From Clostridia bacterium (GTDB lineage Bacteria > Bacillota > Clostridia > Peptostreptococcales > Anaerovoracaceae): a DNA stretch of 20,039 bases. Each line of letters opens with the position of its first letter. Position 1 is the first letter of the stretch. The stretch is from assembly GCA_900754795.1 (NCBI GenBank), contig CAAEEA010000049.1:1-20039 (forward strand), given 5' to 3'. A program made the position numbers and the translations under genes. The notes beneath the pieces are model-generated. The model did no database searches. It was given only the letters and a program-made list of their open reading frames with translations, and was not told the DNA's origin. Of the stretch, positions 1 through 8,183 are shown piece after piece.

Positions 1-2790
1 GAGATAATCGACACGGCATACGGTGATCAGAACAGAACTATCGTTGAAATCAGCAGCATTCCCGAACATGTCCAAAACGCTTTCATAGCTCTCGAGGATA
101 AGACTTTCCGCACACACAGCGGATTTAACATAGTCAGAATATTCGGCGCTGTAAAGGACGCGGTATTCAGCGGCGGTCAGATCAGCGGGACAAGCACCAT
201 CACCCAGCAGCTGGCAAGAAACCTCTACCTCGGTGATGAGATGTCCGAAAGATCATTAAGCCGAAAAATAAAGGAAGCGTATTACGCCGTCATCCTTGAA
301 CAGAAGCTGTCAAAGGATCAGATCCTTGAAGCTTATCTCAACACCATTGCCTTTGGATGCGGATCAGGAATACAGACGGCATGTCAGGCTTATTTTTCCA
401 AGGACGTGCAGGATGTGACCGTGGCTGAAGCCGCGGCTCTGGCTTCTCTGCCGCAGGCTCCTTCAAAATTTGCTCTTGTTGTGATCGCGTCGGCTGATGA
501 GATTTCTGACGACGATCCTAAACTCATAATGAAGAGCGGCGAATATGCCTATCTCTGGAATGACGCCTGCAAGGACAGAATGGCTACTTGTCTTTCCCTC
601 ATGCTGGAGCAGGGATACATTTCCGAAGAGGAATACGAAGAAGCCAGCGCGATGGAGATCAAGGATATCGTAAATCCAAATCCCGACGCTCTGAGCACCG
701 GCTCCAACTATTTTGCGGACTATGTGCTTGAAACGGTTATCAGTGATTTTGTTGAAAGCGGAGATTATACCGAAGAAGAAGCCACAGATCTTGTCTACAA
801 CGGCGGACTCAAAATAAACACCACAATGGATTCCCAGGCTCAGTCCGTAATAGAAGACGAGTTCCAGAATACGGCCAATTTCCCTGCTCCTACCGGTTAC
901 TCCACTGACGGAGCGGGTAATATACTCGGAGAAGGCGGCAATGTTCTGCTTTATCATTACTCCAACTATATCAGCGACGACGGTTACTTTACCCTCGGCT
1001 CAGACGAATACAAAAAGAACGATGACGGCAGTCTCACCATATACGCGGGAAAGAGACTGAATATATATGACACGGTTCTCCCTGACGGTTCGGCTGACTA
1101 CAGTGTTGAATTCAAAAACATGTATGTCAGGGAAAACGGCACTATCTACTCCATTGCCGGCGGATATATAAATATTCCTCAGAACTACAAATCAAAGGAT
1201 TCCGACGGTAATCTCGTCGTCTCTGCTCAGTTCTTTGAAGATTATCCTGAATTCTTCAAAGAATCCGACAGCGGCCTCTATACGGATCAGTTCACCCTCA
1301 ACCAGAGAGTGATCCAGCCTCAGGCCGCCATGACCATAGTAGATAACAGCACCGGTCAGATCAAGGCGATGGTAGGAGGCCGCAATACTTCGGGGCGCAG
1401 ACTGTTTAACAGAGCCACCACTACTCAGCAGCCCGGATCCTCCCTCAAACCTATTGCCGTTTACTCCGCTGCCCTTCAGCGCAGTTACGAACTGCAGCAG
1501 GCCGGAAAGAAATTTTCTTTCGTAGATAACGGTTTTGATAAGCAGGGAGCAGAACTGTGGGGTAACTACCTTACCGCCGCTTCCATAGTAGATGACGAGC
1601 CTACCACCATTAACGGCAAAGTATGGCCAAAGAACTCATACAGAAGCTACAGAGGACTTTATACATTCAGACAGGCGCTCCAGCAGTCGGTCAATGTCTG
1701 CGCTGTCAAGATCCTCTCTCAGGTCGGAGTTGACTATTCGGCCGACATAGTAGAAGATTTCGGTATAACCACTCTTGTACGCGACGGATCTACCAATGAT
1801 CTTAACCTTTCGGCTCTGGGCATGGGCGGTATGGCCAACGGTACTTCCACCCTTGAAATGGCCAGCGCCTATACAACATTTGTAAATGACGGTGTACACA
1901 AGAGTTATTCGTGCTATACGACTGTAACCACAAGATCCGGAGATGTTCTCCTTGAAGCTGAGACAGAAGAAACAGAAGTCCTGAATTCCGGAGTTGCCTG
2001 GATCATGCGTGACATACTCAGAACAGTGGTAACCGAAGGTATTGCCAGTCCGGCAGCTATCTCAGGCGTACAGGTCGGAGGTAAGACCGGTACGACAGAT
2101 GATATGTACGACATATGGTTCTGCGGATTTACTCCTTCCTACAGCGCGGCGCTGTGGATAGGTAACGATGTCAACATATCCCTTACTTCTGACTCATATA
2201 TGGCGTCAAGACTCTGGAGCCGCATAATGAGCCAGATAGACGGAGCCAAAACAGGATCTTATTCATCCAGACCTGATAATGTCGTTTCCGCTAAAATTGA
2301 TACAAAAAGCGGTATGCTTGCATCAGAAGAAAGCGGCAGAAGCGTGCGCACAGAGTACTTTACTTCAGGAACAGCGCCTACGGAACATGACAATGTTCAT
2401 CAGACTATAGAAGTCTGCGCCGACACAGGCTACAGGGCAACTCCTTCGTGCCCTGACACTGAGGAGCGTTCCGGTGTAATGAGACCTTATGTACCTAACG
2501 ACAAGGTTGGCGACATAAAATCCGAATTGCCTCATTACTACTGTAATGTTCATAACCCGGATCCCGATTCTTACCCGACTGAACCCGGCAAAAAGGTTAC
2601 CATAGTCAAAGAACCGGCTACAAAACCCGATGAAGAAGATAAACCTGTTGTAGCTCCGCCTGAAGAAGATTCAGGAGACGATTCAGATGAAGATCCTGAT
2701 GAGACGCCTCAGACTCCTGAGGAACCTTCCGGTCCTTCGGACGGCGAACAGGGCGGTGAAAATACCGGCGAAACCGGATCAAACCGGTAA
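1..2790 (+). CDS. Class A penicillin-binding protein, PBP1A type (5' end outside window)
   Basis: Bifunctional peptidoglycan synthase: an N-terminal glycosyltransferase (GT51) polymerises lipid II and a C-terminal transpeptidase cross-links stem peptides outside the membrane. The frame is open from base 1, so the ATG at 241 is internal and the membrane anchor lies upstream of the window. Numbering codons from base 1, GT51 motifs are ALEDKTF (probable catalytic Glu32) and GTSTITQQL (63-71). The transpeptidase has SSLK (nucleophile Ser480, Lys483), SVN (563-565) and KTGT (695-698). A Cys-containing region follows, then a Pro/Asp/Glu/Gly-rich acidic tail of about 70 residues. Visible length is 929 residues, normal for the family with an extended tail. 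All three transpeptidase motifs are intact, so it should be active. It converges on the rpe operon, with two hairpins between them. The class A assignment is secure; pbpA versus ponA naming is not. Confidence 0.96.
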   Translation, partial: EIIDTAYGDQNRTIVEISSIPEHVQNAFIALEDKTFRTHSGFNIVRIFGAVKDAVFSGGQISGTSTITQQLARNLYLGDEMSERSLSRKIKEAYYAVILEQKLSKDQILEAYLNTIAFGCGSGIQTACQAYFSKDVQDVTVAEAAALASLPQAPSKFALVVIASADEISDDDPKLIMKSGEYAYLWNDACKDRMATCLSLMLEQGYISEEEYEEASAMEIKDIVNPNPDALSTGSNYFADYVLETVISDFVESGDYTEEEATDLVYNGGLKINTTMDSQAQSVIEDEFQNTANFPAPTGYSTDGAGNILGEGGNVLLYHYSNYISDDGYFTLGSDEYKKNDDGSLTIYAGKRLNIYDTVLPDGSADYSVEFKNMYVRENGTIYSIAGGYINIPQNYKSKDSDGNLVVSAQFFEDYPEFFKESDSGLYTDQFTLNQRVIQPQAAMTIVDNSTGQIKAMVGGRNTSGRRLFNRATTTQQPGSSLKPIAVYSAALQRSYELQQAGKKFSFVDNGFDKQGAELWGNYLTAASIVDDEPTTINGKVWPKNSYRSYRGLYTFRQALQQSVNVCAVKILSQVGVDYSADIVEDFGITTLVRDGSTNDLNLSALGMGGMANGTSTLEMASAYTTFVNDGVHKSYSCYTTVTTRSGDVLLEAETEETEVLNSGVAWIMRDILRTVVTEGIASPAAISGVQVGGKTGTTDDMYDIWFCGFTPSYSAALWIGNDVNISLTSDSYMASRLWSRIMSQIDGAKTGSYSSRPDNVVSAKIDTKSGMLASEESGRSVRTEYFTSGTAPTEHDNVHQTIEVCADTGYRATPSCPDTEERSGVMRPYVPNDKVGDIKSELPHYYCNVHNPDPDSYPTEPGKKVTIVKEPATKPDEEDKPVVAPPEEDSGDDSDEDPDETPQTPEEPSGPSDGEQGGENTGETGSNR

Positions 2791-2800
2791 AACCACATTT

Positions 2801-2829
2801 AAAAAGAGCGGGCATCGCCCGCTCTTTTA
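2801..2829. terminator. Bidirectional rho-independent terminator between PBP1A and rpe
   Basis: An 8-bp GC-rich stem (GAGCGGGC at 2806-2813 with GCCCGCTC at 2817-2824) has a 3-base loop. It is flanked by an A-run on the left and a T-run on the right, which extend the stem by four A-T pairs. Read on either strand it is a hairpin followed by U residues, so it can stop the PBP1A transcript and also the long minus-strand operon that ends with rpe. Confidence 0.9.
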
Positions 2830-2840
2830 GCGCAGATGAA

Positions 2841-2873
2841 CCCGGACAACATACAATTTGTCCGGGCCTTTTT
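2841..2873 (+). terminator. Second terminator, plus-strand direction
   Basis: A 9-bp perfect stem (2841-2849 with 2858-2866, CCCGGACAA/TTGTCCGGG) has an 8-base loop and is followed by CC and a long T-run. The T-run continues into the end of rpe, whose stop codon (minus strand) lies at 2874-2876. The minus-strand side has no U-tract, so this hairpin mainly acts on plus-strand transcripts, as a backup to the hairpin at 2801-2829. Confidence 0.85.
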
Positions 2874-3518
2874 TTATTTTTTAAATTCCAGCGTCCTTCC
2901 GGTCACGTCCTCCGCGCCGAAAACAGCAGAGCCCGCCACCAATATGTCACAGCCGGCAGATATGAGTTCGTCCCGGTTTCTGAGATTAACACCTCCGTCT
3001 GTTTCTATCAGAAAGTCAGTTGATGTTTTTTCTCTTAAAGCTTTCAGCCTTCTTATCTTGTCAACGGAACTCTCAATAAATTTTTGTCCCCCGAATCCGG
3101 GATTGACCGACATTATGAGAACCAGGTCGGTTTCAGACAGTATTTCCGAAATCATCTCCAGGGGCGTCGCCGGATTAAGAGCGACCCCGGCTTTCACACC
3201 GAAAGACCTTATGTATGCAAGAGTTCTGTGTAAATGGACGCACGCCTCCTGATGAACAGTAATAAACTCTGTGTGCTCCGTAACAAAATCTCCGATAAAC
3301 CTGTCAGGATCTTCTATCATCAGATGAACATCAAAAGGAAGACCGGTCCTGCCGATCAGTGACTTCATAACAGAAGCTCCGAAGCTGATATTCGGTACGA
3401 AATGTCCGTCCATAACATCGATATGCAGCATATCCGCGCCGCCTGCTTCCACGGCGGCGGTCTGTTCTCCAAGTCTGGAAAAATCAGCTGATAAAATAGA
3501 TGGCGCAAGTTTAAACAT
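2874..3518 (-). CDS. rpe: Ribulose-phosphate 3-epimerase
   Basis: Interconverts D-ribulose 5-phosphate and D-xylulose 5-phosphate in the pentose phosphate pathway, as a cytoplasmic metal-dependent TIM barrel. Length of 214 residues is normal. Expected metal and catalytic residues are visible: His32 and Asp34 in LHIDVMDGHFVPN, His65 in DVHLM, and Asp174 in ETDGGV. The phosphate-binding loop VNPGFGGQ is at 138-145. It starts one base after the rsgA stop codon, so it is probably translationally coupled, and it is the last gene of the operon. The rsgA-rpe order is widespread in Bacillota. The thiamine pyrophosphokinase gene (thiN) that often follows rpe is absent; the convergent PBP1A gene sits there instead. 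Confidence 0.97.
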   Translation of the reverse strand: MFKLAPSILSADFSRLGEQTAAVEAGGADMLHIDVMDGHFVPNISFGASVMKSLIGRTGLPFDVHLMIEDPDRFIGDFVTEHTEFITVHQEACVHLHRTLAYIRSFGVKAGVALNPATPLEMISEILSETDLVLIMSVNPGFGGQKFIESSVDKIRRLKALREKTSTDFLIETDGGVNLRNRDELISAGCDILVAGSAVFGAEDVTGRTLEFKK

Positions 3519-3519
3519 A

Positions 3520-4392
3520 TCAGTATTTTCTCCTGTTTTTCAGTTCTTCCATATAGGCGACATAATTATTATATCTTACCGGATGTATTTCGCCTGCTTC
3601 TACGGCTTCCCTGACCGCGCATCCCGGTTCTTTAAGATGTCTGCAGTCGTCATAGCGGCACATACCCGCAAGCTTTGCCATCTCGGGATAATACATGCTC
3701 AGGCGTTCTTCATCTGCCTCTGAGGACTCAAAGGAAGTAAATCCCGGTGTGTCAAATATCATTCCGCCGCCCGGACCGTGGAAAAGTTCCACATGCCTCG
3801 TAGTATGCTTACCTCTCCTTGTTCTGCTGCTTACTTCACCTGTCCTGGATCCGGCCTCAGGTACAAGGACATTCAGAAGAGACGATTTTCCGACGCCGGA
3901 CGGTCCGGCCAGAGCCGTTTTCTTTCCGTTTAAAAGAGGCGCTACAGCATCTATTCCCTCTCCGGTCGCGGCGCTTACGGGAAAAATATCATAAGCGGCA
4001 GAGTATATCTTCATTATATCTTCTGTTTCTTTCTTTCCGGCAAGGTCTGCCTTGTTCAGACAGATAGCCGCCCGGATGCCGTTCATTTCAGCGTTTACGA
4101 GAAAGCGGTCGATAACCGGAAAGTTTGGTTTTGGTGTTTTTACTGAAAAGACAACAAGGAACATATCCACATTGGCGACAGGCGGTCTGGAAAAGCTGTT
4201 TTTTCTCGGAAAAACTTTATCAATGACTCCTTTTCCCGGATCTTCCGGCAAAAGGCTGATATCGACCACGTCTCCGACACAAAGGACAAAGCCGTCTTTT
4301 CTGAATATCCCCCGTCCCTTTGCCTCGATCACTCCTGTTTCCGTCTCAACGTAATAAAATCCTCCGACGCCTCTTATGATCAGTCCTTTCAT
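3520..4392 (-). CDS. rsgA: Ribosome small subunit-dependent GTPase A
   Basis: A circularly permuted GTPase that checks late 30S subunit assembly and is released on GTP hydrolysis. In the 290 residues I see an N-terminal OB-fold region (about 1-65), then GTPase motifs in permuted order: G4 NKAD (113-116), G1 GPSGVGKSS (163-171), a G2 region around RGKHTT (193-198) and G3 DTPG (214-217). A C-terminal zinc site follows with Cys245, Cys250, His252 and Cys258. All diagnostic residues are present. It lies 7 bases after prkC and one base before rpe. In B. subtilis the homologue (YloQ/CpgA) sits next to prkC and is a PrkC substrate; the same adjacency here suggests a similar link. Confidence 0.97.
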   Translation of the reverse strand: MKGLIIRGVGGFYYVETETGVIEAKGRGIFRKDGFVLCVGDVVDISLLPEDPGKGVIDKVFPRKNSFSRPPVANVDMFLVVFSVKTPKPNFPVIDRFLVNAEMNGIRAAICLNKADLAGKKETEDIMKIYSAAYDIFPVSAATGEGIDAVAPLLNGKKTALAGPSGVGKSSLLNVLVPEAGSRTGEVSSRTRRGKHTTRHVELFHGPGGGMIFDTPGFTSFESSEADEERLSMYYPEMAKLAGMCRYDDCRHLKEPGCAVREAVEAGEIHPVRYNNYVAYMEELKNRRKY

Positions 4393-4399
4393 CTTTCAC

Positions 4400-6151
4400 C
4401 TACTGATCCTGACCGCCGTCTTCATTATCTGAAGGAGTCCCGGCATCGCCCTCATCCTGATTTTCTCCTTCTCCAGAATCAGGCTCAGGTTCAGGTTCGG
4501 ACTGAGGCGCTCCTTTGCTGACCACTATATTGATAGGAGTTCCTTCTTCGAGCTCACTTCCCGGCTGGTATTGCTGATTTGTCACGATATTCTGAGCATA
4601 TTCTGTGCTTTCTTTATAATTTACAGAACCTATGGAAAATCCCGATTTTTCGATTTCGGATTTTGCCTGATCGACGGAAAGACCTACAAGTGTCGGAACT
4701 GTTTTCATTTCTTTACCCTTGCCGTCGCTGACTTCAACATCAATGGCAGTACCTTCGCTTGCGGTAGATCCGGCTTTCACTGACTGACTCACGATTGTAT
4801 CTATCGGCTGAGTACTTGTGACTGTCTTTACAATGCCAAGTTCAAATCCAAAGCTTCTGAGATATTCCTCAGCCTGTTTATAATCCATACCAAGAACGCT
4901 CGGCACTACTCCGTCTTTCTTACCAAGGCTGATATTTACAGTTATAACAGTGCCTTCTCCGACTTTTGCTCCCGCGCTCGGGGTCTGGGAGGTTATAAGT
5001 CCTTCTTCCTGATCAGCGCTGTAGACCTCGTCTCCCTCTTCGATCACAAGACCCGACTCCTCGGCCTTCTCCCTCGCCTCATCCAGAGTCATACCCTTGA
5101 AGTTCGGAACATCGATCTCGTCATCACCGCCGCTGAACAGACCTGTAGCAAAACCGATTCCGACTAAGCCGGCGACAGCAACTATTACAGCCGCGACTAT
5201 TATGAAAATTTTCGTCTTGTTGCTTTTTTTCCTGCTGTTAATATGACTTTCCCGTTCATCGGCTTTTTTCAGATCGACGTCATGCTCCTCCTCACTGGCA
5301 TCGGCGGAGGCGGTCTTAGGAGCTGATCCACCCATAACTTTCGTTATAAATTCGATGTTATCCAGATCTTCTATCATCTCGTCAGCCGTCTTATACCTGT
5401 TGGACTGATATTTGTCCGTCGCTTTTTCTATGATCTTTTCAAGCTGAGGAGGTATTCCCTGCACTTTAGGCACAGGATCATTGATATGCATAAGAGCTAT
5501 TGTGATCGGACTGTCGCCGTCAAAAGGAACTTTTCCTGTAAGCATCTCGTAAAGCACGATACCGAGAGAATAAATGTCAGATCTCTCATCCACATACGCG
5601 CCTCTTGCCTGTTCCGGCGAAAAGTAATGAACCGATCCCATTATCTTATCGTCGTTTCCCTGTATGCTCGACTGACTTACCGCTCTGGCGATGCCAAAGT
5701 CAGCCAGTTTAGCCGTTCCCTGCGAAGTGATCAGTATATTATGAGGCTTCACGTCTCTATGTATGATCTGGTTTTTGTGAGCCAGACTGAGCGCCGACGC
5801 CACCTGCTTTGTAATGTTTATGGCTTCCTTGTAGTCAAGCTTTCCCTTTTCCTCGATAAGCTGACTCAGCGGTTTTCCGTCTACAAGTTCCATGACGATG
5901 AAGTTTATGTTGCCTTCACGTCCAACATCATAGACATTTACAATGTTCGGATGGGACAGTCCCGCGGCAGCCTGAGATTCTCTGCGGAAATTCTCGATAA
6001 ACTGCTCGTCTCTCGTAAATTCCGGTCTGAGAATTTTGATCGCGACATAGCGGTTTAAGAGGCGGTCTTTTGCCTTATATACAACGGCCATTCCGCCTTC
6101 ACCTATTTTTTCGACTATCTCATATCTTCCCAATAATAATTTACTGCTCAT
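4400..6151 (-). CDS. prkC: PASTA-domain Ser/Thr protein kinase (PrkC/PknB family)
   Basis: Membrane receptor kinase that senses muropeptides or lipid II outside the cell and phosphorylates division, wall and translation proteins inside. Of 583 residues, 1-270 form the kinase: Gly-rich loop GEGGMAVVY, Lys39 in VAIK, Glu58, HRDVKPHN with Asp133 and Asn138, and DFG with Asp151. A basic, charged linker leads to one membrane helix (about 314-338). Three PASTA repeats follow (about 345-410, 414-477, 483-547), then an acidic tail rich in Glu, Asp, Pro and Gly. The stretch between DFG and the GSVHYFSPEQA motif contains serines (159, 161, 162) but no threonine, unlike typical PrkC/PknB. The start overlaps the end of the phosphatase gene by 11 bases, so the two are probably translationally coupled. 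Confidence 0.97.
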   Translation of the reverse strand: MSSKLLLGRYEIVEKIGEGGMAVVYKAKDRLLNRYVAIKILRPEFTRDEQFIENFRRESQAAAGLSHPNIVNVYDVGREGNINFIVMELVDGKPLSQLIEEKGKLDYKEAINITKQVASALSLAHKNQIIHRDVKPHNILITSQGTAKLADFGIARAVSQSSIQGNDDKIMGSVHYFSPEQARGAYVDERSDIYSLGIVLYEMLTGKVPFDGDSPITIALMHINDPVPKVQGIPPQLEKIIEKATDKYQSNRYKTADEMIEDLDNIEFITKVMGGSAPKTASADASEEEHDVDLKKADERESHINSRKKSNKTKIFIIVAAVIVAVAGLVGIGFATGLFSGGDDEIDVPNFKGMTLDEAREKAEESGLVIEEGDEVYSADQEEGLITSQTPSAGAKVGEGTVITVNISLGKKDGVVPSVLGMDYKQAEEYLRSFGFELGIVKTVTSTQPIDTIVSQSVKAGSTASEGTAIDVEVSDGKGKEMKTVPTLVGLSVDQAKSEIEKSGFSIGSVNYKESTEYAQNIVTNQQYQPGSELEEGTPINIVVSKGAPQSEPEPEPDSGEGENQDEGDAGTPSDNEDGGQDQ

Positions 6152-6890
6152 TGATATCTTCCTCCGTAACCTTTATGCTGATTATGGTTATATTGTCATG
6201 TCCGCCGTTCCGGTTGGCAGCGTCTACCATTTCTGTACAAACGTCAGACATTGATATGTCCTTTGCAAGAATACTCTTCATTTCATCCTCATCAACTTCA
6301 TCATATAATCCGTCGGTACAGAGGACAAAAATATCGTCCGGCACTATATCAAGCTGGAAAAAATCAGGTTCAACTGTTTCTTCCGCTCCGAGAGCTTTGG
6401 TTATGACGTTTTTTCGTTCGTCTGTTTGCGCCTGCTCTCTTGAAATTATTCCGGCGTTAAGCAGTGTGTTTACGTAAGTGTGATCTTCAGTAAGCTGAGT
6501 CAGCTCACCGCCTCTGTAAAGATAAACTCTGCTGTCTCCGACATTGGCAATATAGGCTTTGCCTCCGGCGGCGTATACAATGGCGGCAGTTGTTGCCATT
6601 CCTCTGTTTTGCTCATATTTTCTGGCCTTTTCAAAGATCTCGCCGTTGGCAGAATCGAGACAGTCCTGTAAATAGTTCACTACGGCATATTTGTTTTTTG
6701 CCTTATCCAGAGGATGGTCTTCTATGTAGTGAGCTATTCCGCTGACAGCCGTCCTGCTGGCGATCTCTCCGGCGTTTCCTCCTCCTACGCCGTCGGCCAC
6801 CAGATATACTCTGTCGTTAAGCAGTACAAAACAGGCGTCTTCGTTATTGTTGCGTTTCAGCCCTTTGTCAGACTTAAATCCTACTTCCAT
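6141..6890 (-). CDS. stp: PP2C-family Ser/Thr phosphatase (Stp/PrpC), partner of PrkC
   Basis: Metal-dependent (Mn/Mg) phosphatase that reverses PrkC phosphorylation in the cytoplasm. The 249-residue length is normal for the bacterial family, and there is no membrane segment. PPM motifs are all present: NNEDA near residue 15, DGVGGG with Asp33, GMATTA (97-102), NVGDSRVYLYR (116-126), CTDGLYD with Asp193, and GGHDN with Asp232. It ends 11 bases inside the prkC gene. On the other side it starts only 9 bases after the stop codon of rsmB. In many Clostridia rlmN (23S rRNA/tRNA adenine methyltransferase) lies in that gap; here there is no room for it. The gene is also called prpC. Confidence 0.97.
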   Translation of the reverse strand: MEVGFKSDKGLKRNNNEDACFVLLNDRVYLVADGVGGGNAGEIASRTAVSGIAHYIEDHPLDKAKNKYAVVNYLQDCLDSANGEIFEKARKYEQNRGMATTAAIVYAAGGKAYIANVGDSRVYLYRGGELTQLTEDHTYVNTLLNAGIISREQAQTDERKNVITKALGAEETVEPDFFQLDIVPDDIFVLCTDGLYDEVDEDEMKSILAKDISMSDVCTEMVDAANRNGGHDNITIISIKVTEEDINEQ

Positions 6891-6899
6891 GTTGTCTTT

Positions 6900-8183
6900 T
6901 CAGTCACCCCTTTTTTTCATCCTGCAAATATACGCGCCGTCATGGCCTTTTGCGGGATATATCTGTCGTTCAGATATAAGTTCAAAATCGTCATGTTCTT
7001 CCAGGAACTCCTTCGCACGGGCGGAGTTTTCATCTTTGTTTACAGTGCACGTGCTGTATATCAGAGTTCCTCCTTTTCTGACATAAGAAGCAGCCGTTTT
7101 TAATATAGCTCTTTGTATTTTAATCAGTTCTGTGATCTGAGCCGGGTCTTTGTACTTTATCTCAGGTTTTCTCCTTATCACGCCAAGGCCTGAACATGGT
7201 ACGTCGGCAAGTACCGTATCAAATTTTTCCGCCATAGACGGGTCGGCTGCCGTGCCGTCCATGTTGAGAGTTCTGATGATGTCGACGCCGAGCCTTTTGG
7301 CCTGCAGTGATATAAGTTCGAGTTTATGCTCATAAATATCGCAGGCTGTCAGAACGCCTTTATTTTTCATGAGCTCTGCCATCGCCAGGCTTTTTCCTCC
7401 CGGAGCGGCGCACATGTCAAGACAGCTGCATCCTGAAAAAACCCCGGCTGAGTCTGCAATGTATATGGCGGATTCATCCTGCACGGAATACAGTCCCTTT
7501 CTGTAGCCGTCACGGTCTATGATGCTGTTTCCGCCGGATACCGTAAGCGCCCTGGATGAAAGGGTTCCTTCGTTTACCGCAAATCCGGATTTTCTCAGTT
7601 CTGTGCTCAGAGACTCCCTGTCTGTTTTGAGTATATTTACCCTTATTGTAAGAGGCGGCCTTGTGAGGGAAGCGCTGAGCATTTCCTCGCATCTTTCCGC
7701 CCCGAACTGATCTGTCCACATGTCTGTGAGCCACAGAGGCGCCGAGTACATTATATTTAAATATTCCCTCGGATTCTCATCTTTTTTGGGAAATATCAGG
7801 GTATCTCTCTTTTTAAGATAACCTCTGAGAACTCCGTTGATGAACCCCTCTCTTCCTCTGCACACCTTTTTCGCCAGTTCCGTAGACTGACTGACCGCTG
7901 CGTAGTCGGGAATATCCGGCATCTTTGCTATCTGATAAAGACCCATCCTCAGAATGATCTTCTCTCTGATTTTTACTCTGTCAATCCCCGTTTTTATCAG
8001 CTGATCGAGGATATGATCGAGATATATCTTCCACGTAACAGTCCCGTGAGCTATATTTCTTACAAGCCCGAGATCTGACGGTTTATTCTCTCCTATTATC
8101 TTCTTCGACGCGAGATTGAGAAAAGCGCCGTCTTTTTCTACCGCCATTATGATATCAAAAGCGGTTTTTCTGTTTTGATCCAT
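6900..8183 (-). CDS. rsmB: 16S rRNA m5C967 methyltransferase RsmB
   Basis: S-adenosylmethionine-dependent enzyme that methylates C5 of a cytosine in 16S rRNA (C967 in E. coli numbering). The 427 residues show an N-terminal NusB-like RNA-binding domain (about 1-130) and a C-terminal Rossmann methyltransferase domain. The SAM loop DMCAAPGGKS is at 256-265. The two catalytic cysteines of the RsmB/Nop2 family are present: Cys330 in DVPCSG and Cys379 in STCT. Its ATG overlaps the TGA of the upstream metallopeptidase gene by one base (TGATG), a sign of translational coupling. Position between fmt and the stp-prkC pair matches the usual order in Bacillota. Confidence 0.96.
   Translation of the reverse strand: MDQNRKTAFDIIMAVEKDGAFLNLASKKIIGENKPSDLGLVRNIAHGTVTWKIYLDHILDQLIKTGIDRVKIREKIILRMGLYQIAKMPDIPDYAAVSQSTELAKKVCRGREGFINGVLRGYLKKRDTLIFPKKDENPREYLNIMYSAPLWLTDMWTDQFGAERCEEMLSASLTRPPLTIRVNILKTDRESLSTELRKSGFAVNEGTLSSRALTVSGGNSIIDRDGYRKGLYSVQDESAIYIADSAGVFSGCSCLDMCAAPGGKSLAMAELMKNKGVLTACDIYEHKLELISLQAKRLGVDIIRTLNMDGTAADPSMAEKFDTVLADVPCSGLGVIRRKPEIKYKDPAQITELIKIQRAILKTAASYVRKGGTLIYSTCTVNKDENSARAKEFLEEHDDFELISERQIYPAKGHDGAYICRMKKRGD

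Noticed and set aside
463..957. 164-codon open frame opposite the penicillin-binding protein
   Set aside because: It is antisense to the glycosyltransferase region, with biased composition and no start signal.
241..2790. ATG at 241 as the start of the penicillin-binding protein
   Set aside because: The frame is open from base 1 and upstream codons encode essential GT51 motifs (ALEDKTF, GTSTITQQL), so 241 is internal.
5486..6058. 190-codon open frame on the plus strand inside prkC
   Set aside because: It lies antisense to the kinase domain, is rich in Arg/Ser/Tyr as expected of a shadow frame, and has no family resemblance.
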